Of a stretch of DNA of 11,858 nt, positions 1 through 7,833 are shown piece by piece (positions within the stretch are counted from its first letter, which is position 1; every line of letters starts with the position of its first letter). Under the pieces are notes generated by a model. It ran no database searches. It had not been told where the DNA came from and saw only the letters and a list, made by a program, of their open reading frames with translations. The position numbers and the translations under genes were made by a program. This DNA comes from Discostella pseudostelligera (taxonomy: Eukaryota; Bacillariophyta; Thalassiosirophyceae; Thalassiosirales; Thalassiosiraceae). The DNA is taken from the NCBI GenBank assembly GCA_036940085.1, contig JALLBK010000484.1, positions 1-11,858 on the forward strand. Direction: 5' to 3'.

Positions 1-156
1 AGCGAGCGTATCCACCATCGTACGTCGTCGTAGCTACTCTCACGGCTACCGGCGAAAAATTCAGGAGAATCCCTAGAAAAGAGCGAAACTCGTGTTTTGG
101 TGTTTGTGTTTTCTTGCGCTAAGAACGCCCCTAAGCTTGGCAATGACATCATTGTC
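1..156 (+). promoter_or_regulatory. 5' flank / probable 5' UTR of the glycosyltransferase gene, with a short upstream ORF
   Basis: This is the sequence left of the first in-frame ATG at 157. The reading frame is already open before 157 but has no ATG there, so this stretch is read as leader rather than coding. A short upstream ORF of seven codons (143-166, ATG at 143, stop TGA at 164-166) overlaps the main start in another frame. The main ATG has G at -3 and G at +4. The uORF ATG has G at -3 and A at +4. I see no clear TATA box. The transcription start may lie outside the window. Confidence 0.4.
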
Positions 157-2010
157 ATGGACCTGACGCTGACGGACGCTGACGACTACTACGACGAACC
201 GACGATCATCATCAATAATCTTCTTCGCCAGCCTCCGCCTTTTCTGCCGTCGCCACCACCTACCGCCGCCACCATGATGAACGGTCACCGCGACGACGAA
301 TTCAGGACCGCCGCCACCGCCGCCGCCGTCGTCGAGTCGACAGAAGATGGCATTGGCATGCCGCGCCGGAGAAATAATCATCTACCAAAGACGCCGCTGC
401 TGCAACGACGGCGACATCTACAGCCGCCGCCGCCGCCGCAGCAACAACAACATCATTACGATCATCATCATCATCACGATCCGCAACAATGGCATCATGA
501 CAATCACGGACATCCTAACAACATTGGCGCCATTCTTCGACGACAAATCAAACATGTAATGCAGCAGTGTGAATCTAAAAATCTGACACTGAAACGATCA
601 TTCATCGCAATGATAATGACAATGATGATACTAGTATCATTTCGGCTCTTCCTCTTGAGAGTAGCCCACGGCCCAAGCCATCATCCTTTTCTAATGAGCC
701 TAGCACCACCATTTTCATTTTTGAGGTGCTCCTCCTCCTCCATCCTGCGCTCATCGTCGTCACCACCATCACAGTCCCACATAATTCTCGTGGCGTCGCA
801 TCTTCGTCATGGATCGGATGGACAACTCCGTCTGCGCATAATTGAACACAATTTGCGTCTTTTATCAATGTCGAGGAATGAAGGACGAGAAGATGGGCTA
901 CTTCAGGGAGGCACAAATAATAATCTACCACCACTGCAAGCCATTCTCATATTTTCCATCGATGATGAAAATTCGGCCAATAAAATTCATACCATGGTCG
1001 ACGAATGGCGCAATCACATCAATACAAGTAGTAATCCTAGTACTACCGTGGCAGCAACAACAACAACAACTACCACTACCGCGATGATAACCAAGGTCAT
1101 GTATGTACCAAATGATGCAATCCTTGTCGATGCATCCAAATGGATGGTGGCATTATATGATCTACTGCCCAAAATTCGAAGCACTAACGCACGCGTTATG
1201 TTAATGAATGATAGCTTCTTACTCACCCGAGATACTCCCGAGCTGTGGGATGATGAATGTGGAGACGTTTGTGGATTGGCTTGGACGGCTCCGATAACTG
1301 ATCCTTCACGGCACATTCAATCTTATATCCGAACACTCTCATCGTGTGCAGTAGAACGGTATATGGACTTTTACAAACGCAGCAAGGACAATGTGCACAA
1401 TGTCAATGAATTGATTGTATTGTTTGAAATTAATTTGGATTGGGCCAGGCGAGGAGGAGGAGGAGGAGGACTGAGAACGCTGGCCATTGGTGGAAGTAGT
1501 AGTAGCAGCAGCAGCAGCAGCAACAACAATAGGGGTAGGGATAGAGATGTTTCGGCAATATACGATTACGCTGGTGCACACCCCGACACTGACGCGGCAC
1601 AGAAGGCATTGCTACCGCTGGGATATCCCGCAATCAAACTTAAAAAGTTCTTCGTGACGGACGATCCTTGGTTATACATGAATGAAACATCTAGGCCGGA
1701 ATTGCCCCCATCGTTCTCCGCATTGACGTACAAGAAGATGAATCATGATTTGAATCATTTATCAGACCCCGACTTAGAAAAACATTTTAAAGAGAATGGA
1801 AAGAATGAGGACAGGATATATTCGTCGACGCTACCGCTGATAATTAAGGATTGGCTAAGAGAGGAGCTCATTAATATGGATGGCGCAGTTGTCGAAGGTA
1901 GGACGAGAAGCGAAGGACATTCAACTCTGGCAATATTGGAGGATTATCTTACGGCGTTGAATCGGGACATTGTTGTTCGAAGTAGTGTCGGCAATGAGAA
2001 GATTGGTTGA
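157..2010 (+). CDS. Probable Golgi type II membrane glycosyltransferase, RgpF-like (rhamnan synthesis F family)
   Basis: This is an uninterrupted 617-aa frame. The start was set at the first ATG (157), because the frame further upstream opens only with non-ATG codons. Residues 1-148 are a hydrophilic tail with runs of Pro, Gln and His (about 90-105) and a Lys/Arg-containing stretch before the membrane. Residues 149-169 are hydrophobic (FIAMIMTMMILVSF, then R163 and LFLL), giving a type II signal anchor. Residues about 209-431 resemble the RgpF glycosyltransferase-like domain: the block around residues 349-354 (LMNDSF) matches the family's NDS motif after a predicted strand, and is followed by a Trp/Gly-rich turn and a HIQSY block. 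A Gly6 and Ser9 low-complexity loop interrupts about 432-455. Near the C-terminus, residues 529-553 carry a DL..LSD..L..HF...GKNE.R motif found with carbohydrate-active proteins. Inferred role: sugar transfer to glycan in the Golgi lumen. Donor and acceptor are unknown. The family assignment rests on motif recognition only. Confidence 0.72.
   Translation: MDLTLTDADDYYDEPTIIINNLLRQPPPFLPSPPPTAATMMNGHRDDEFRTAATAAAVVESTEDGIGMPRRRNNHLPKTPLLQRRRHLQPPPPPQQQQHHYDHHHHHDPQQWHHDNHGHPNNIGAILRRQIKHVMQQCESKNLTLKRSFIAMIMTMMILVSFRLFLLRVAHGPSHHPFLMSLAPPFSFLRCSSSSILRSSSSPPSQSHIILVASHLRHGSDGQLRLRIIEHNLRLLSMSRNEGREDGLLQGGTNNNLPPLQAILIFSIDDENSANKIHTMVDEWRNHINTSSNPSTTVAATTTTTTTTAMITKVMYVPNDAILVDASKWMVALYDLLPKIRSTNARVMLMNDSFLLTRDTPELWDDECGDVCGLAWTAPITDPSRHIQSYIRTLSSCAVERYMDFYKRSKDNVHNVNELIVLFEINLDWARRGGGGGGLRTLAIGGSSSSSSSSSNNNRGRDRDVSAIYDYAGAHPDTDAAQKALLPLGYPAIKLKKFFVTDDPWLYMNETSRPELPPSFSALTYKKMNHDLNHLSDPDLEKHFKENGKNEDRIYSSTLPLIIKDWLREELINMDGAVVEGRTRSEGHSTLAILEDYLTALNRDIVVRSSVGNEKIG
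1451..1530 (+). repeat. In-frame trinucleotide tracts (GAG)n and (AGT/AGC)n inside the glycosyltransferase gene
   Basis: A GAG/GGA tract at 1451-1470 encodes Gly6. An AGT/AGC tract at about 1496-1522 encodes nine serines and is followed by three Asn codons. Both stay in frame and sit between the catalytic-like domain and the C-terminal block, so they probably form a flexible, length-variable linker. Similar tracts occur at about 430-475 (Pro, Gln, His) and 1057-1080 (Thr) of the same gene. Confidence 0.8.
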
Positions 2011-2381
2011 GGAAGGAGCTCGAATACAATGAAGTGTAATACGCAGTAGGAAAATTACTCGATGGAGTTGATCTTGACGAATTTTGCAAGCTTGCATACC
2101 TAGGTAGGAACCGCGTCGTGATGCAATTCTAACGAATGAGAGGTCACATCATATTTACCTGTTGCCATAAGCAGCACGATGCTTTTCGGACTGCAACTGC
2201 AACAACTTTGACAAGGTGTCTTCGAGCAGAAGAGATTATCATTATATCATCATTCTGAATTCATCCAAATCGTTCACAATATTATGAAAGTAGGTAGTGA
2301 GCGATAGAATTAATATTCATTTCTACAGACAAATATTGCTCTCGCTTCCTCTCGAGTGGGCTTCCTATATCTCAGGCATAA
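2011..2381. other. Convergent intergenic region (3' ends of two genes)
   Basis: These 371 bases lie between the stop codons of the + strand glycosyltransferase and the - strand 836-aa gene, so they must hold both 3' UTRs and transcription ends. I see no ORF, RNA gene or clear repeat here. No canonical AATAAA stands out. AT-rich words around 2230-2300 could serve either strand. Confidence 0.6.
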
Positions 2382-5099
2382 CTAGCTCCCAATTCTTTCG
2401 AGCAAAAACTTCATCGTTAAGTTTCGAACTTTGTTGAGAGTATTGCCGCCGGAGGTAATCAAATACCTTCTGATTTGGCAATCGCAGTATTTCAGCGCTG
2501 ACTTCTCCATTGACAGCTTGACATATTCAAGCGTGAAAGCGATTGCAATGCGATGATTCGGTTTGAGACGAGAATCAAGCATGTCGTCGAGAGTGAGAAG
2601 AGGACGGCAGAAGAATGCAAAATGTAAATACAGATCGTACTCACCTTCCATGACATCATGTGATAAAGCAATCTCTTCCTGCTTATCTTTCGTGGAAGCA
2701 GGGAACACTGCCACTGACCTTTTGACTCGATAATGCGTCTCACCCTCTGCAATCGGCAGTCCAGAGAAGAAACAAAATTTCACAAACAAACGCCAACAGT
2801 GCGGTGAGCGGACTTGTACTGGCAATGAATCGAATGAGACAGGGAAACGTTTCCTCATTTCCAGCAACAAGTTCTCATCCGCGGCAGGCAATGACGCTAA
2901 ATACGCTTCTCGATCGGGCTTGTTGTTCCAAAAAGTTCCAAGACCCACAGCTAGAGCTGCGGGGTCATTGAACAATGGTAGATCTAACGCCGATGGGAGA
3001 CAAAAGACGACGAGAGTGTGCGGTCCCTGCTGGACGCTACCTGCATAAAATGGAATGCTGTAGGTTATTGCCTTTCCGGAGAAGTAGCATCGACGATTTC
3101 CCAATGTCTTGTCGTTGATATTGTTCGTAGTGCGCCCAACGGCGTAGTACGCCATGCGCCGTGAGTCAGACCGATGACGTTCAAATGCACCATGAGACCG
3201 CATCGTCAACTCAGAGACAGAACGCTCAATTTCGGTTGGGACGGAGAGTTCGGAGAAGGGCAGGCCATCCGGAAGTGCGCGGCTGCTTATGCTTTGTGAC
3301 ACTTCGTCGTTGGTATCATTTTGTTGTTGCTGCTGCTCCTGTTGTTGGAGTTCTGGTTGTTTCGCATTGTTGTTGGGATGAGTCCGTCCAAATAATTGCA
3401 TTGGCGCAAGAGGCACCGGAGAGGCGATCTGCATTTCATTTATAGCTTTCAACTGAGAGAATGAGGACTTTAATCGAATTTCATACCCATTGGGTTTTTC
3501 TTGTTGTGGCTGCTGCTGCTCTTGAAGAATTGTCGGTGCTGATGATCTTGGTGCAGCCTTCTCTGAATAATTAGTCCATGTTGCGGCAGTAGTAGCAGCA
3601 CCCGATCCATTCTTTCCTCGACTGTGTCCACCCGCTTGTTGATCGTTCTCGACAAATGGATTGAATCCAAACTCCTCAAACTCAAAGCACATATTGTCGT
3701 TGACACAACTAACGATGTCATTTTCGACTTGTTCATCTCCCTCGGGTATTCCCTCCATGGCCGCCAAACTCGAATTGCTATTGGGTGAGTTCCGTGGACT
3801 GCAAAGGCCGCCTCCAGAAGCAAGTGATACAACCGTGGACGTTGCTATGAAATTCTCTGCATTGGAGATCATTCCAAAGACAGCCTCGGCTGCAGCCTTG
3901 GCTGATGACGACAATGGCGTAGATGACGAGTGTAATGAAGTAGCTGACGATGGTGATGTCATTCCATCAGCTCCTCCTCCACTTCTACATGAAGTCGCTG
4001 GAAGCGCCTGAATGTTCCAAAAATTATTCGCCGTCGTTGAAGTGCTACCACCACCGCCGCCGCCGCCCCTAACTGCCGCGGTGGTACTAGAAGGTGTCAC
4101 CGCAGAGGCAAGGTGAGTACTCCCTGGTGTAGTGGGAGCCGATGCCATCCCTGTCTTTAATGCAAGCTGCGAGTGGTAGTGTCTATCACCAGAGGATGTG
4201 GAGGTGGTGGGAACTGCCGTCTTGTTGGATGTGGTGGAGCTGGAATAAATGTAAGTGCGTGATGATGAAGCCTTCGATGGAGTCGTCGTAGTATTATTAT
4301 CGCAGGTTGTTGACTTATTGCTCGATACACCACCACCACCACCACCCACTGGCTTGAAGAAAAAGTTGCTGAAGCTTCCACCAAAGTTGTTTGTTTTTTT
4401 CAGATTCCGTGACAACATGTCGTCCTCGGATGAAAACGAGTGGCGTGGACCCCATTGTTGATGATGTTGTCGTACTAAAATGAGAGAGAACAACATGAAG
4501 ACAATGAAAATTGGTTAGGAGATATCAACACACTCATCGATTGAAAAGCAGCATGTGAGCGAGTCAAGCAGCTGCAAGTAAACAGCCAAAGCATAAACAA
4601 TATGTCTCTCCTGAACCTCCAGCATTCAGCCGTACATCGTACATTGATATTGCAGTTCAACACTGATTACAAAGAACGCACCTCCATTAGCTTGCTGTTG
4701 CTTTTGTTGTTGCCCGCCATTGTCATTTTCAATGATTGCGTTATTTGTTGCTGCATTCCCCCCCTTACTACGATGCACCTCGGCATCGTCCTCGTGTAGC
4801 ACAGCGTCATTCATTGTCACACCAGCATCAAAACATTTCGACAATGAGCGTATAATGGTGGAGGACGCCGTGGAGTCTGTCTCTCCACATGCCCCTCCTC
4901 CTTTCCCGGATGCCGTAGCGGGTGACGACGATGTCGACGGTGGTGGTGGTGAGGGTGAGATGACTGCTGCTGCTGCTGCGCTGCCGCCGCTCCCGCCACC
5001 ACATTTGGCATTGCTGGCCGACAGAAACAATTGTTGAAGTAGAGGCGAGGAGCGAGGCGATGTTGTCGATGACTTGGTCATGGGATGATACGTTATCAT
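2382..5099 (-). CDS. Hypothetical protein, 836 aa, two exons, with a conserved-looking C-terminal domain
   Basis: Gene model: exon 1 5099-4682, intron 4681-4475, exon 2 4474-2382, stop TAA at 2384-2382. Splicing joins exon 1 in phase 1 to exon 2 and gives 2511 nt without a stop. Without splicing, exon 2 opens only at an ATG inside the intron (4496). The start at 5099 is the first ATG after an in-frame stop and has A at -3; 5081 is an alternative. Residues 1 to about 575 are low complexity (Ser, Thr, Gly, Ala, poly-Gln). Two denser islands stand out: about 401-417, acidic/aromatic with an NPF tripeptide at 411-413, and about 468-505. Residues about 580-836 are compositionally normal, rich in aromatics, and look like a folded domain (start MAYYAVGRT). 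I do not recognise the family. NPF suggests a possible EH-domain ligand, but one tripeptide is weak evidence. Confidence 0.7.
4475..4681 (-). other. Spliceosomal intron (GT-AG, 207 bp) of the 836-aa gene
   Basis: On the - strand the exon ends AATGGAG and the intron starts GTGCGTTC (at 4681). It ends with a pyrimidine-rich tract, TTCTCTCTCATTTTAG (to 4475). The junction codon GTA (Val) is split 1/2. The downstream frame is exactly that of exon 2, and no stop is created. The intron length is a multiple of three, but the exon 1 frame meets stops within the retained intron. The model is supported by frame and splice signals only, not by transcript data. Confidence 0.75.
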
Positions 5100-5169
5100 T
5101 ATCAATGCCACAATTCAGATTTTGGAGCGGGTGTGATACAATTGTGCGGCTAACTAGCTAGTTCATCTC

Positions 5170-5445
5170 CTACTTATCTCCTACCGGTGCCGATGAAGAC
5201 GATGACGACGACCCATCCCTATCGCGGCAGCCAGCGCATGCACCATGGATAGATAATAATATGGTCCCGACTATCGATGTCGACCGTCGTCGGCCGGCAT
5301 CTTGTGAAGGTGGCGGGCCATAGCTGGAAAAGTTTCGCACTGGTCCTTTCGGTGAACGAAAGGACGAGGACGCAAGTGCCGATGGCCAGCAGCCAGCGCC
5401 ATGGCCATTGGCATTGGCCTCCATTGCCGCCATCATGGCGGCCAT
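5170..5445 (-). CDS. Doubtful small ORF (91 aa), possible upstream exon or separate short gene
   Basis: This is an ATG-initiated frame ending TAG at 5172-5170, only 70 bases before the ATG of the 836-aa gene on the same strand. The product begins Met/Ala-rich and has a Ser/Arg segment (ASSSFRSPKGPVRNFSSYG, about residues 26-44) that resembles a mitochondrial or plastid targeting stretch, followed by a Ser-rich tail. It may be a uORF-like leader frame, a separate short gene, or a first exon: a donor at 5173 (AA|GTAGGAG) joined to an acceptor at 5014 (GGCCAG|CAAT) would preserve the frame into the next exon. The + strand here is also partly open, so chance is possible. I recognise no family. 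Confidence 0.25.
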   Translation of the reverse strand: MAAMMAAMEANANGHGAGCWPSALASSSFRSPKGPVRNFSSYGPPPSQDAGRRRSTSIVGTILLSIHGACAGCRDRDGSSSSSSSAPVGDK

Positions 5446-6310
5446 GATGATGTTGTGCTATGGCGACGGACATATAAAGTGCTGGAGCGAGAGAGACATC
5501 ATCTCTGGGAAGATTTCTCAAGAAAGATCCGCAAAAGTACCAGAACTCTCCAGAAGTAGCCCGGCGATTATTTTCACGACATCACTATGACCTTTATCGC
5601 CATAATGGCAGCCGGGCTGCCCTTCGCCCATTATTTCTCCCTTTTCATCGGAAAGCCAAGATTATTTCTGTGTTTCAAATTGGTACACTTTCGTGTCTTG
5701 AAAATCGCCCCGTGAACATCATACTGAACGGAATTGATTTTGGCATCGATTCCCTCTTCCCTTCGGAAATAAGAAATTCAGACTTTCTGAGCTCAGCTTG
5801 CGTTTTTGCTTGCAAGATTGCCCTATTCTGCATCTTGCATTTTTGTCCAAAAACAAAGAAAGCGTCAAAAAGAAGAAAAGGAAAAGTGTGCCAAAAAATG
5901 CCAAATGCTAGGAGGAGTAATTAATGTGAATGTGCCACGTGTAAGCAAGAAAGAGTCGAGTCATTGCCTCCCACCAAATCTATGCCACGTGTAAGTGGCT
6001 AAAAGGGGGGAAACATCATTGGGTGGTGGGTCAGTGGTGGTAGTAATACTGGTATTATTTGCGGCCAGCCGGCAGCCAGCCATTGCTTTTGATAGCTTTC
6101 GATCTCTTTCGATTTTGGATGTGGATTTTATCAATGACGTACAGACCGGCGCGCCATTTTAGTTTGATTTCTACATGAGGAGCAGTACCGTTTTTATGTA
6201 CACAATTCACACGTGGCCATGTATGGCGCTAATTTCAAAATTCAATTTCAAACTGTATTAATTCCTACGTACAAGGGAGACAAAATTTGAAAATCGATCA
6301 GAAAACCAAC
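5446..6310. other. Intergenic region upstream of the 836-aa gene
   Basis: These roughly 860 bases have no ORF I would call coding. It begins GC-balanced and turns AT-rich with A/T runs around 5840-5910. An 8-bp-arm inverted repeat (GCCGCCAT, spacer C, ATGGCGGC) lies just left of it at 5426-5442, inside the doubtful ORF. CACGTG hexamers occur at 5937-5942, 5987-5992 and 6210-6215. TATAAA on + is at about 5472. It probably contains the promoter of the - strand gene, but I cannot place a start site. Confidence 0.4.
5933..5995. promoter_or_regulatory. Pair of identical 13-mers with a G-box (TGCCACGTGTAAG)
   Basis: The 13-base word TGCCACGTGTAAG occurs exactly at 5933-5945 and 5983-5995, 50 bases apart in the same orientation. 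Each contains CACGTG, the palindromic core bound by bZIP and bHLH factors in many eukaryotes. A further CACGTG is at 6210-6215. The sequence between the copies is not repeated, so this is not a simple tandem repeat. It may be an upstream element of the - strand gene, whose ATG is about 0.85 kb away, or of nothing at all. Confidence 0.35.
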
Positions 6311-6314
6311 CTCA

Positions 6315-6394
6315 GTTTGCAAACATTTACGGTTGTTTGCAAACCACAGTGGTCACATTGTTGGTTTGCAAACCACTGCCATGTGTTTGCAAAC
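6315..6394. repeat. Short cluster of four GTTTGCAAAC palindromes
   Basis: The perfect 10-base palindrome GTTTGCAAAC occurs at 6315-6324, 6335-6344, 6364-6373 and 6385-6394, with starts 20, 29 and 21 bases apart. Some copies extend the symmetry: GTGTTTGCAAACAC at 6383-6396 is a perfect 14-base palindrome. The linker is not well conserved. This is the same core as the larger array at 6918-7256, about 520 bases to the right. Confidence 0.9.
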
Positions 6395-6917
6395 ACGCGA
6401 GGTGATAATACAATCGACGTCCGGCAGAACCTGGCAGAACCATCAATCACGAGAGTGGGTTGATGGACAGGCTAGCTGGCACACTGACAATGGCCTGATG
6501 ACAACCCCAGCACCTTCTCCCATCTCTCACATCGCAGATTATTTTTCAGGTTTCAACCATGTTGGTACTACCTCGGTAGGCAAGAGATATGGAACCCTTC
6601 CTCTTGGATTTTGAATGCAATAATTTGCTCGATATTCAATAGATACATGAGCAATCATAAAATAAAAGAATAATTGAATAATATTATGTTTCAACGAAGT
6701 TAGAGTATTATGAACATAGACATAGCTGATTTTACATCATGCCACAATATTATTCCATGATTCCCGCCCTCTTGGTTTCAAGACACCTTGATTGCACAGA
6801 CAATATATTGAATCATTAGATACATTTTACTGTAAAAACTGACGTCAACAGACCAATATTGATGAAGTTATGGCTTGGCAAAGTTCAATGCTCTGATGGC
6901 ATGAATCTAAGCGGCGG
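6395..6917. other. Spacer between the two GTTTGCAAAC clusters
   Basis: No convincing gene is present. A + strand frame is open from about 6333 to 6614, but it begins with TTG, starts within the repeats and has no recognisable content. From 6615 the sequence is strongly AT-rich. I see no further copies of the palindrome and no other repeat. Confidence 0.5.
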
Positions 6918-7256
6918 GTTTGCAAATGACTGGCATGAGTTTGCAAACAACTGACAAGTGTTTGCAAACAACTGCCAAAAGTGTTTGCAAATGACTGGCG
7001 TGAGTTTGCAAACGACTGGTGTGAGTTTGCAAACAACTGCCAAGTGTAATGACTGCCATGAGTTTGCAAACAACTGGCATGTGTTTGTAAACAACTGGCA
7101 TGTGTTTGCAAACAACTCATGACTAGATGTGCCGGTGTATGCATACACGTGGAGTTTCCATATAACTGGTAACAGGAAAATCAATTTTGTTTGCAAACAG
7201 ATGGTGTGACTTGCAAACACATGGCGTTTGCAAACCACCGCCATGTGTTTGCAAAC
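6918..7256. repeat. 21-bp-period tandem array built on the palindrome GTTTGCAAAC
   Basis: Starts of the core are 6918, 6939, 6960, 6983, 7004, 7025, 7062, 7083 and 7104, then 7189, 7209 (ACTTGCAAAC), 7226 and 7247. In the first block the step is 21 bases (once 23, once 37 where a core is lost). The linker is roughly AACTGGCATGA. Single changes give GTTTGCAAAT (6918, 6983) and GTTTGTAAAC (7083). Because 21 is divisible by three, all three - strand frames stay open and read as a repeating seven-residue peptide. I treat that as a by-product, not a gene. A two-helical-turn spacing would place every core on the same face of B-DNA. Confidence 0.92.
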
Positions 7257-7284
7257 CCGTGTGGTGTCCAAATAACTGGTAACA
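7148..7284. repeat. Two 27-bp direct repeats ending ATAACTGGTAACA
   Basis: The segments 7148-7174 and 7258-7284 match at 23 of 27 bases. Both begin CGTG and share the exact 13-base end ATAACTGGTAACA. They enclose the second block of GTTTGCAAAC cores (7189-7256), as if a composite unit of about 110 bases had been duplicated. Confidence 0.7.
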
Positions 7285-7460
7285 TCGACAATCGACACTG
7301 CAACCATTGATATATTGTATGTATCTATAACTTTCCATTGCTGCATCTCTCGACACTCATATCCAGCTTCTGGGATGGAGTAGAGGTAGAATCGCACATG
7401 TGATACACCCTACACAAACATTATGTTAGTATCAACCACCGACTACCATATCTACCTAGT

Positions 7461-7760
7461 GAGTTCAACACCTTGTCTGTCCGTCTCCATAGTGAGTTCA
7501 ACACATGTCTGTCCATCAAAAATTCCATACTTCAACACACGTCTGTCCGTCGACAAATTCCATATGGTAGTGAGTTCAACATGTTACCTGTCCATCGACA
7601 AATTCGTAGTGAGTTCAACACATCATGTCTGTCCGTCAAAAAAATCCATAGTGAGTTCAACCCTGCCTGTCGACAAATTCCATACTGAGTTCAATGCGTT
7701 TGCGTTGTCTGTCTGTCGACAAAGTCCATAGTAAGTTCAACACGTTGTCTGCCATCATAT
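7461..7760 (+). repeat. Imperfect tandem array, eight units of about 33-46 bp (GAGTTCAACAC ... GTCTGTCC ... GTCGACAAATTC)
   Basis: The anchor word GAGTTCAAC, or a one- or two-base variant, starts at 7461, 7494, 7528, 7572, 7611, 7653, 7687 and 7733. A typical unit reads TAGTGAGTTCAACAC, a few variable bases, TGTCTGTCCGTC, then GACAAATTCCA. The GTCGAC hexamer is a palindrome, and TTGTC with GACAA in the same unit can form a short stem. The + frames are partly open through the array, which is a consequence of repetition. I see no protein signal. Confidence 0.85.
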
Positions 7761-7795
7761 AGTATTGAAGTTTACGATTTTGACTATTTCTCCAT

Positions 7796-7833
7796 CTGTC
7801 TCTCCATCTGTCTGTCTGTCTGTCTGTCTGTCC
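7796..7833 (+). repeat. (TCTG)n tetranucleotide microsatellite
   Basis: TCTG is repeated about six times at 7807-7832, flanked on the left by CTCCATCTGTC words. It lies directly right of the array whose units also contain TGTCTGTC and may have expanded from such a unit. Confidence 0.9.

Noticed and set aside
73..381. - strand ORF over the start of the glycosyltransferase gene, and other antisense frames at 602-934, 1014-1316 and 1339-1633
   Set aside because: They are antisense shadows of low-complexity coding sequence with repetitive products, while the + frame has a membrane anchor and family motifs.
5426..5442. Inverted repeat GCCGCCAT / ATGGCGGC with one-base spacer
   Set aside because: It falls in a run of ATGGC/GCCAT words that repeat by low complexity (Ala/Met codons on either strand), so the symmetry is probably incidental.
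5408..5924. + strand frames at 5408-5590 and 5670-5924
   Set aside because: The first starts at a TTG codon. Both are short, compositionally biased and show no motif. The second follows an A/T-rich stretch and looks like chance.
6845..7397. Long overlapping - strand ORFs reading as a seven-residue repeat with Cys-Leu-Gln
   Set aside because: They are generated by the 21-bp DNA repeat, which is a multiple of three and leaves several frames open at once. The non-repetitive ends show no protein-like features.
7423..7731. + strand ORFs across the GAGTTCAAC array
   Set aside because: Unit lengths are not multiples of three, the peptide does not repeat in register, and the frames are a by-product of few stop words in the unit.
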